20,485 nucleotides of DNA from Plakobranchus ocellatus. Taxonomy: Eukaryota; Mollusca; Gastropoda; Plakobranchidae. Positions within the stretch are counted from its first letter, which is position 1; each line of letters opens with the position of its first letter. This document shows positions 1 through 9,470 of this stretch, in pieces. Made by a program: the position numbers and the translations under genes. Where the stretch lies: positions 5,152 through 25,636 of the forward strand of contig BLXT01005710.1 of the NCBI GenBank assembly GCA_019648995.1. The letters run 5' to 3'. A model generated the notes under the pieces. The model did no database searches, had not been told where the DNA came from, and worked only from the letters and a program-made list of their open reading frames with translations.

Positions 1-881
1 AAAAAAAAAAATTATCAGCTGCATGCATCATTGTATTAATTATGTTCTTAAGCTTCATGATATTTGTCAAAGGTAACAATTTTGGTCCAGATTTATTTTC
101 CTATGCAAACTGAATCTTAAAAAAATTGCGTGTGACGTGTTCATTAAAGAACAAGATCTTCACCTATGAAAGAAAAGACGACTACGCAGAAAAATGTCTG
201 ATGCTGGTAAGGAGCTTGAACACGATAATAAATATTACTCTCTACAGTGATCTTAGAAAAGGTCTGTATTGTGGCTATCTCGTAGCTGCAAGGATAAAAA
301 AGAATAGTGCCCTGGTCAACGCTAGTTCACTGAAAATATTTAATTAGAAAGGAGCATAGGGGGAAAAGTAAAGCGTATACAAGTTTTTGTGGGGCGCCAA
401 TAAAATCCGAAAAAAAAAAAAATGGAATTGTTAATGTTACACGCAAAGACTAACTAAGTTTTATTTTAGAGTCAATAACCTACTCTGCAGATTAGAGATT
501 TTACCGTTCGAAGAATTAAAAAGAATGGAATGCAGTGCCTCCTTCGTGGCATTTTTAACTGATTGACGAAATTATAACTGTGCCATTCTGGGAATTGGAG
601 CGCATCGGGAAAAACTGCATTAAAAACTTGATGCATAAATTATGATACCAGAGACTATCTCTAAGCGAGAGGTGAAAAACAGCTTTGGGGCTTGTCTAGT
701 TATTAACATTGTTTAGTTGTGTTGCGATGGTTCTAAGCAGGTTGTTTCATGAAAATAGTTAAGAAATTGAGCTGTTGAAGGTCCTGCCTAGGATTAAAGT
801 AATGTTAAAACACACTCAGTTCCCAACGCTAAAGCCTATTACATGTTGATGCCAAAACACGCAGGTGGTCTGATTACCTCG

Positions 882-883
<2 letters not shown>

Positions 884-971
<88 letters not shown>

Positions 972-979
972 TTATTATT
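884..979. repeat. (ATT)n microsatellite
   Basis: About 32 units of ATT, broken once near 961 by an extra T run. A simple sequence repeat with no sign of coding use. Confidence 0.97.
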
Positions 980-984
980 GAAGA

Positions 985-1345
985 GAGGGAGACAAGAATA
1001 ACATATGAAAAAAAAGAAGGAAAAGGTAGTTTTAGAACGTTTCCAGTGAATCTACGAAATTAAACTTTGAAATATCGTCATTTCTCGTGATGAAAAAAAG
1101 AAAGCCAAATAAAAAAAATTCCCCTGTAGCGTAAACAAGAAATTTGTATTACCAAATACAAGAGAGAAAGTAAGAAAAGAGAAGCGCGAAGGAAAAAAGG
1201 AGGTGAGGGAGAGATAGTGGGAATGGAAGGGGGAGGAGATAGAAATAATAAATGGATGCGAAAAAGGCAAGCAGTAAAAATGCTTTTCAGCAAATCTTAA
1301 AGAGAGAAATAAAGAAAGATCTTAGCTTTGAGGAATAACGGAGAA
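985..1345. repeat. Purine-rich low-complexity stretch
   Basis: The plus strand is strongly biased to A and G, with many GAGA, GGAG and AAAGAAA words. The two overlapping minus-strand open frames here (near 1052-1293) are serine, phenylalanine and leucine rich only because of this bias, and are not called as genes. Confidence 0.7.
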
Positions 1346-2599
1346 GGAGGGCAGCTGCACAAAAAAAAAATTCGAAGGTTTGAGAACAAAGAAATCACTA
1401 TGGACATCATAGTACCGTCATATGCACACTGTTGACTTGTTTATTTAAATTTGTTACCTTCAGTTGGATCTCCATCGGTTTAGTACACCGCCTGTTTATG
1501 TAAAAGTAATTAAAGTTTTTGGGTACCTCATCGAATGATTCATCACCATCTCAAAATTTATTGGGTTCTTATAATGGGCTGTCCGCTTAATTCATTTTTT
1601 TTGGGTCAAACTTAATTCAAATGGATTTTATTCTTTTATCCAACGGCCATAAATTTACTCAAGCCACCAATATTTGTAAAGGTATATAAAACACTCTCTT
1701 TAAAAACAATTTAATGGTGTCAGCTTGATTGATGCCATTGTGCAATCTACATAAAAACAGAGGACTTATGCATCAAAAGGCTTCAGACTTCCTCATTAAA
1801 CTGGTTTCACACTTACTTGAGATTTCTTACGGAACCGGTAAGAGGATTTTGTCTTTAATGTATAGACTTTTAGACCCGAATTATAGTTTAATTTGCAATT
1901 ATTGCTTCTTAAAAATCAGTCCTGTCAAAACACCGTTTAACTGAACAAATTGTAGCCCTTTTTAACTCATGAATTTCATAAAATTAATGTCATGAATTTT
2001 ATGTAAAACTTTAAAAATAATATTCCAAAATCTCTGTATCTCATAATTGTTTCTTTCCTTGTCGTTGATGTATAATTCAAGTCATTAAAAAAAATATGGT
2101 AGAAATATCAAAAAAAAATATTTGCTCATGTAATTTGGCTTGTGGTATTCTTCACACAGGAAAGCAAATAAAAATACTACTCCCAATCTCCACATCACAA
2201 ACACATCATTTTCCATCGCTTGAAATTTTTTTAAGAACAAATGAATAAAGAGTTTAATTCACAGAAACAAAAATGATTGAAACTGCGTCATTCCTTTCTC
2301 ATACATCTTTAAATTCAATCTTCAAGCCCTTCGAAAAAAAAAAACGGAAAAAAACCCCACTGTGCACTAATTTCAGTCTTAAGACTCTTGAATAATTCAA
2401 TTGTACTAATTTTCAAAGTCTGAAATTAGTCTTAAAACTCGTCAAAAACATTCTGCATTTTTTTCACAATTGATTCCAGACAATGAAATGAAAGCTACTT
2501 TTTGTTACTTCAGATCCAAGTGAATAAAAAACAAAACAAAAACACGTCCTGGAGACGACCAGAAGGGAAATAAGTGCAGAAAAGGTTTTCAAATCAATC

Positions 2600-2880
2600 A
2601 AAAGGAACTCAACTAACTCTGCCGCACCACAGGGGCAACGTCGACCTTCAAACCCGTCAAAATCAGAACTATACTTAATCTGCCTGATCCAAGGACAAAG
2701 ACAATATGGAACGCCGTAAAAAAGGCTTTATTAATAATTGTGTCTGATCGAAAAATGACGAAAACCTCTAAATCGGTCAAAATTAGATCTGTCTTAGTTA
2801 TACTTGACCCTAGCTCAAAACTAGACTTCAAACTTGTCAAAGTAAAGGTTGTGATAGTACAAATCACCAGACTACAGGCA
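2600..2880. repeat. Decayed tandem repeat, unit containing CAAAnnnGTCAAA
   Basis: Several diverged copies of a roughly 60-bp or multiple-length unit are visible. Similar words occur near 2644 (CCTTCAAACCCGTCAAAATC), 2765 (CCTCTAAATCGGTCAAAATT) and 2824 (GACTTCAAACTTGTCAAAGT), each followed by an AT-rich stretch and then a TTGACC or CTGATCC-like word. A related copy may lie near 2419-2450. The copies are too diverged to give an exact period by eye. Confidence 0.45.
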
Positions 2881-2959
2881 GGAATTCAACCAAACACCTA
2901 TGTAAATGTTTCATTATTACTTGGGCTTGCAGCTAGACATTTATATGCTTATGTGTAAT

Positions 2960-4350
2960 AACTTAGACAGGACTCAACTGACACGCGTGCGACCGTTTAC
3001 TACATATAGGAATACAACTAAACACGCCTTTACTCTTTAGACATTAGACAGAGTGAAAAACAAAAACAAAAAACACATGTGCAACCGTTTCGTCTATCTA
3101 CGGCTACATCCACAGAAATAAGTGTCACTAAATGCAAATGCAATTATTAAAGGTACGTTTATTATTTTACTGCAAGTGAAACATGATTGACTAGATCTAG
3201 AGCAACGCAATAAGCATTGCAAATACATCTACTTACAGTGAAAATATATGTGAGACTATTTCACTTCATAGACTACTCAAGACACACCAAAATCACACGC
3301 TATTAAATATTGCAATTAGAAAACAGTACAGATATTAGCCTCTAGATGTAATTGAAAGTAAACCTAGTTATCTGCATAAATTTACACCCTCGATATAATT
3401 GCAACTAGACACCTGTGCAACTGTTCCAATCTAGATAGAAATGCCTGTAAACAACAGCTTACTGTGCTTGTAATAAATTGCACATAGGACTGTACTTTGA
3501 CACATGAGCGATTGCTTCAGTCTAAATAGATCTAAAAAGAAAAAAAAAAAAAAACTCGTGCAAGTCCATTACACCACAGACAGGATTGCAAATGGACAAA
3601 CAATCTACTTACGTCACATTTCTTACATATCTTACTCATATTACACTAGAGGTAGGAAAAATGCATAAATGGTAAACCTCATAAAAAACTTCAAATGCAC
3701 TGACATAATGATGTGCCTGTTAATTAAACCTCAGACATGACTACAAATGGACACTCATGACCGTCACACCACATTAAATAGACAAACTTATGACTGATAC
3801 TATATGCGAGACTGCGCATGGACAAATTTACGACTTTTACACTTCAGACGAAATGCAGATGGACAAACAAGTGACCATTATATCTCAGACTGAATAAAAG
3901 AAAAGACGAACCTAAAACTGTTCGACAGCAGCAGGGCTGCAATCGAACAAACTTATGACTTTCACACTAATGCAAAACTGTACTTGGACACACTAACGAC
4001 TGTTATATTTGAGGCAAATGGACAAATTTGAGCTTTTACACCCAAGAAAAAAAACACTGTAAATGAAAAACTTACAACTGTTGCAGCTGAGGCAGGGCTG
4101 CACATGGACAATGTTGTGACTGTTACTCTACAGACAGGCCTAGATAAGCTAAAGATTGTCAAAGAACAGACTGGAAAGTTGGTGGAAGAGCGTGCGATTG
4201 TTACTTACAGGCAGGGCTGAAATAGACAAGTTTGCGATAATTACCTACAGACTGAACGAGACAAGACTATATCTGTTACGCCACAAAAAAAGATGCATAT
4301 AGAAAATCTCACAACTTTTGTGCGAGGACAGGACTGCAACTAGAGAAGTT
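2960..4350. repeat. Decayed minisatellite, unit about 40-45 bp
   Basis: A word resembling CAGGGCTGCAnATGGACAAA followed by TTACGACTGTTACACC and CAGAC recurs through this region. Clear copies start near 3579, 3733, 3931, 4091, 4210 and 4327. Partial copies lie between them near 3980, 4014 and 4060, spaced about 40 bp apart. Spacings between the best copies (160, 119, 117) are near multiples of 40. Copies differ at many positions, so the array is old. It ends about 170 bp before the dermatopontin start codon. Confidence 0.6.
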
Positions 4351-4462
4351 ATAAATTTTCTTTTTTTTAAATTTCTTTTTGTTACTACACATAGAATTCC
4401 ATTTTAAACATCAATATTGTGAGTTAATTTCTAGAAACAACTGACATTGCGTGCCAAAAATT

Positions 4463-4517
4463 GTTTTGATTTTACTCAGCAGGTCCATCCTCTTCCAAGT
4501 ATCTGACTGAGGGCAAA
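4463..4517 (+). promoter_or_regulatory. Possible 5'-UTR splice acceptor and start context of dermatopontin
   Basis: A pyrimidine-rich run ending in TTTTACTCAGCAG precedes a short stretch leading to the dermatopontin ATG at 4518. The AG at 4481-4482 would be a good splice acceptor, so the coding exon may begin at 4483 with an upstream non-coding exon not identified here. The start codon context is GCAAAATGC with A at -3. The alternative is that transcription starts nearby and this AG is unused. Confidence 0.35.
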
Positions 4518-4743
4518 ATGCACACTGTTGCGACAACAATTTTCATAACTGTCCTACTTTTTGCTGCAGCAAGTGGACAATTTGTGAACGACTGGGACAG
4601 GCCGTTTACTTTTCAATGTAGACGCGGATATGTCCTGAAGTCCGTGTACAGTGTACACAGCAACCATAAGGAGGACAGAAGATGGGCTTTCCGCTGCAGC
4701 CGCGCACCCAATAGGGCGTTTCCTACACGTTGTTACTGGACTG
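4518..4743 (+). CDS. Dermatopontin exon 1: signal peptide and repeat 1
   Basis: This encodes residues 1-75 plus the first base of Gly76. It covers the signal peptide and the whole first repeat, including FVNDWDRPFTFQC and SVHSNHKEDRRWAFRC. The donor at 4744 reads GTGAGG. Reading on past it gives a leucine- and phenylalanine-rich tail to a stop at 4826, which is intron sequence. The intron is phase 1. Confidence 0.93.
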
Positions 4744-6325
4744 GTGAGGAAGTGAATCTTAAACTCTTCTACTTTACACTTTTTTGTTTGTTTCTTCTTT
4801 TATACTTTCGATTTCAAAGTAAATGAGCATATTAGAGCTGGACGATTGATCCCAATCTCATCTGATTCCACAATAATATGTTGACTTCTTAATTTAAACT
4901 TGTCTGCGTGACATAAATAATAGCAAAATCTGAAACGCAATATAGAATACTGAGGTAAAGAATGAACCTTTTAATCTAACGGAACCTCACATTTAAAAAA
5001 GACGTGAATTTGATGTATTATTACACTACTGGTCTTTGTTTGGAAGTTTCTCCAAATAAAGCTCTAAAAAGACGTGTAAAATGGCTACAGACTATTAAGT
5101 TAAGATTTCTCTCTCCTACAAAGAGGATCAACTTGAAGTATATGGAAATGCATTTTCTAAATTCTTCTTTTTTCGATTCCTCTCAACAGACATTCATTTC
5201 ACGCATGATATGAGGATTATTTAACTTTGTGATCACTTAGCGAGTTTCAGTAAATGCTAGTTTCGCTTTGATTGAAGGTCGATTGAGTAACATTCTTGAA
5301 AAAAAAAAAGGTACCTAGATAGAGTATACAAAATGAGGGCTAAACTTTTTTGCATTCTTTTAGGAAAGAAAGAAGTGAAGAGGATAGCGAATGGGAGGAA
5401 GGAAGGGAGGCATATACAAAACACAATATTACGATGAATAAAAAAAAAAAATTGTGTGTGCAGCATACCAAGAATTAGTCTACAGAGTCTCTAATAATCT
5501 TTTATTATGTTGGGTTCATAGGTACAGGCGGAAAGGCTTGAGGGATCTCTAAGGGACTAACTTTTTATTGAGGAAATTGTGAGGGCCCAGTATAGAAAAG
5601 AAATAAAAAGGGGGAGGAAAAAGAGGAGGAGGAGGAGCAGAAGGAGGAGGAAGAGGAGGAGGAGCGTGATTTCATCTTTTCAAAGTTAACAAAGTAATTA
5701 ATTTTTATTTTTGGCATGCTACCAAATATTAACTTTAATCGTCCTCCTATGTCTAAATTAACTATATTGAACCTTTTGTCTGTCTTCTACCATAACTTCA
5801 AGGTTACGTCAACTATTGGGATGCCGTCATGAACTTTGTGTGCAACCGAGATTTCGTCATCGCAGGAGTACACAGTGTCCATGACAACCGTAGAGAGGAC
5901 AGACGATTCAGGTTTAAATGCTGTAGTCATCCCGGTAAACTTTTGAAAACAAAACAACAAATCCATATGTTATTTTTTATGATTTTTATGTAAGTTTTAA
6001 TGTTCTTATTATGAAAGCCAGGAAAGTAAAACTTTGATATCAATTCCAAAAATAGGACTTCTTATCCTAGAAAAACTGAAGATTAAGATTTTACAAATCG
6101 GGAACATAATTTGTAACAGGGTATTATGAAATGAAAGTATATGGGAAATGTTTTTATCATCAATTAATATATTTTGCTTATTTTGATATCGCCCATCCGT
6201 TTTTTACTATGTGGTTTTCAACTTTGATTACAACTGATGGTCCTCTCCGGATTTATGTTATAGCAGTCTTTGAAATTTTGTAAAAGCTCTCCCGAAATTT
6301 AGAACAAAATATTTTTCATTCTTCC

Positions 6326-6403
<78 letters not shown>

Positions 6404-6655
6404 TTATCTATCTGCATATCTATCATCTCTCTATCTATCTCAATAAAAAAGTTTCGTATCTAGACATTCATACCTCCCTTGGAGCACCTACAACATCGTT
6501 TACGTCCTACGTGGATGTCGTCAGGGGGCAGAATGATATGTAGGATAAATAAAACTAAGTAAGACAAGTGTTTCACTTCTTCCTTCTGGTCTTGTCGTTG
6601 TCCATTCTTTACCTATTTCACAGTGTTCGGTTATCATTTTAGAGATATTTCTAAG

Positions 6656-6738
<83 letters not shown>

Positions 6739-9371
6739 TAATAATAAAAAAATAACAGAAGTAAATAAATGAATAGATAAAGAAATGAACAAAATATAAC
6801 AGTTAAAAAAAAATTACAAAAAGGTGCCATTTAAAAAAAAAATAAATTAATAATAAAATTTAAAAAAAAATGGACGAAAAAAAATATTTATAATAAAAGA
6901 AAATAAAAATTAATAAAAAAAATAAATAAATAAATAAATGAATAAATAAACAAATTTATTTTTTCAGTTGCGACTCTTATGGGGGTTTCATATTAGGAAG
7001 TAGATATTTTACTCTGTGGGGGCAGGTTGATAGGAGTTCGTTCTTTTGGTTGAGGAAGATTCTTCTTGTGAGTATTTGCTACCGTTCTTCCAGGCAGAGG
7101 CTGCATTTTTTTTTTGTTGCTGGCGAGTAAGGTCGTGATTTGGCGATGATATTTCAGTTGATGGTGAATTCCGTGTTTGTATCTTTAAACTTTCAATTTT
7201 TTTCTTCATTGAGAGAGGTGGAATGTCTTTTGTGAGGGAGCCTGAAGGTGGAATTGTGTTGGTTAAATCTTGTTTTAAATATATTTTCCGTCATGCCAAT
7301 ATATGTGTCTAGTTGGTTGTCTGTGTCACAGTGACCTGATAGATTACGGAATCCCGGAGACAGCTGTTCTCCAAGGGACAGGGTTTTCTATCTCTGCAAT
7401 TGCATTGATAGTGCTTCCTACTCTGGTGTCTTTTTGCGGGAAGACGCTTTTGTTGTGCACAGTGGTGATACTTCTTACTTTGGACATGTAACTGTAAGTA
7501 ATTTTTATTATATTTCTAGTGATCACTTAGTGCAAGATATTGGTTTCATTGAAGCTGGTGTTAATTCAGGTAAAAAATTTCTTGCCTATGTTAGTGGTCA
7601 CATTCATGGAATACGGTAGGTTGAACCACATGATCCTCTTTGCCCTAGTGCTGTTCCTTCGAAAGGTCACTTTGCTGTTGTCGGGTGTTTCTTGGTAAAA
7701 AATTGTGATGCTCGTTTCTCCGCTTTCGTTGTGGGCTTTGAGTTTCGTGTTGTCCTTTGCTGCGCCTGTATGTGTTAGCGTTTTATGTACAGGTGTGTAC
7801 CGCAATTACTGTTTGCAGCCGCTACAGGTCAATGCTTCTTGGTATTTTTCGGCTGATAGCTGGAATATTTCAGCATTGCTTGAATTGTTAGAAAGGCTTG
7901 TTGCTATGGATTTTGTAAAATTTCTCTTTATAGATGGGGGATGGTTGCTATCCTTGTTGATGTAATTGATGTTCGCGTTTGTTTTTTTTTGTACCGCTTG
8001 TGCATGCCCGTTCTTTAGTCTAATGAGATATCTAAAAAATCTACTGTTTTTTGTTGGCTCCAATAGTGATGTTTAGTCCATTGTCTTTAAATATTTTATA
8101 TACATGTATCTTCTTCTTTAATGATTCAGTCTCTTTAGCACTTTGTGTTTTGACTACTAGTCCGTCGTTCCTATATAGGCCTACATTTATTTCGAGGTTT
8201 AGGAATTGGGAGAGCAGGTAAAAGCCGACCAGCTCACATGTTTCTGTGCCATCAAAGCTAGCCATAGTGACATCAAAGTCCGATGCTAGTTTTCTCCACG
8301 CTTCGCCTTTTTTATATAACGTTATTTTTTTTTCGTGTGTGTGTGGATAATAAGTCTGTCCTCGCTGGATATATGAAGTTAGCGCCGTAGTCCAGGGATT
8401 TATTCAATAGTTCAAGCGATAAAAATAAAAATCGCATTTGTCAAAGAAGACTATACTGTGTGCATTTTTGTTTTTGATGGTATCAAACCAGTTAACGACG
8501 TCCGCTGTGTTTTTCCATTGGTGCATATTGGTTTTAGCTTTCACCTCGTTAATAATCTGGGTAATTTTGTGTTTCTTAACTTTGACTAGCTCTGACTTAC
8601 AAGCATTTATCAATCTGCACGTGGGTTTATTTTGAAAATTGGGTTTGTGGTCTTTAAGTGTTACAAACGCTTCCCTCGTGGCTGTAGTATCAATGCGATC
8701 AGTGAGATCTAATCTCTCTGCGATGTTTTTGTCTTCTGCCTCCCTCTTCGTGTGTTGCCCTGACGCTAGTTTTCCTGTATTCTTTTAGAACACATTTGTT
8801 CAATAAGTTCTCGTACTGTGTGTCGTTTAGTTTATGGCAATTGTTGGTTTTGTCGGGAGGGATGGATAACTGCTTGTCTTGTTTTATTTTGTTGATATGC
8901 GTTTTTAGTTTGAATTTGACACTTTCATTGGTATTGTTAAGTCCTTCCTCGATTTCCTTCTTCTCTTGCGTGCAAGGGGGTGGTTTTGATGACGGAAAGC
9001 CGAAAGTTTCTTTGTCTGATGTGTGTGAATCAGGGTTCAAAATGAAGAAGACCCTCCACCTCAAGTTTTTTACTAAGATTTCAGTTTTGTTCATTTGGGG
9101 TTTGATATACTACTTTTGACTGCAAATTGGGATATTTAGGTGGAATGACGGAAAAATGGTTTGTTCTAGCGGTATGTTGTCCATGTTTCTATCCAGAGTG
9201 CTCGACTGTTGGAGCTTCTAGATCTACTTATTTGAATAAAATATGCTCGACTATCGAGCTTTTTAGATCTTGTTTTCTTTTAATTTGCATGCTCCTTGTA
9301 TAAGTCGAGCACTTTCATCCCATTTTATGCAAATAATTATATCTATCTATCTACCTACCTACCCACCTATA

Positions 9372-9405
<34 letters not shown>

Positions 9406-9438
9406 CCTAGCGTCCTAGCTACCTACCTGCCTACCTAC

Positions 9439-9470
<32 letters not shown>

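Larger units (their letters stand above)
1..4482. other. Intergenic region upstream of dermatopontin
   Basis: No gene is recognised here. The open frames are short (at most about 84 codons), lack domain-like composition and look like chance frames in AT-rich DNA. What can be seen: a poly-A run at 1-11, an ATT microsatellite near 0.9 kb, a purine-rich stretch around 1.0-1.35 kb, many short poly-A tracts, and decayed tandem repeats from about 2.6 to 4.35 kb. The dermatopontin promoter and perhaps a non-coding first exon probably lie in the right part, but I could not place a TATA box or transcription start. Confidence 0.6.
6977..9120 (-). mobile_element. Decayed Penelope-like retroelement with reverse transcriptase and GIY-YIG endonuclease
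   Basis: Reading from about 9120 down to 6977, the conceptual protein has the order seen in endonuclease-bearing Penelope-like elements. An N-terminal stretch (WRVFFILNPD, TFGFPSSKPPP, PPDKTNN) is followed by reverse transcriptase blocks (FVTLKDHKPNF, NKPTCRLINACKSEL, FFDKCDFY, FDVTMASFDGTETCELVG, LYRNDGL). A basic linker (INKDSNHPPS, ITWFN-like) leads to a C-terminal GIY-YIG nuclease (VIYQV, TYIGMTE, CSLCLEER, LLSTCPHRVKYLL). The reading changes frame several times and has in-frame stops, so it is a pseudogene. It lies antisense in dermatopontin intron 2. The 5' boundary is uncertain; the final stop is at 6977-6979. No terminal repeats were identified. Confidence 0.88.

Noticed and set aside
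126..347. 73-codon plus-strand open frame
   Set aside because: Short, no signal peptide or domain pattern, and in AT-rich intergenic sequence.
4744..4826. Hydrophobic C-terminal extension if dermatopontin exon 1 is read through
   Set aside because: A consensus donor at 4744 and the in-phase second repeat at 5803 show this is intron.
7303..7965. Plus-strand hydrophobic open frames at 7303-7491 and 7705-7965 resembling membrane peptides
   Set aside because: They are shadows of the Penelope-like coding remnant, whose minus-strand reading carries clear family motifs.
8796..9119. 107-codon plus-strand open frame
   Set aside because: Antisense to the N-terminal part of the Penelope-like protein; no independent features.
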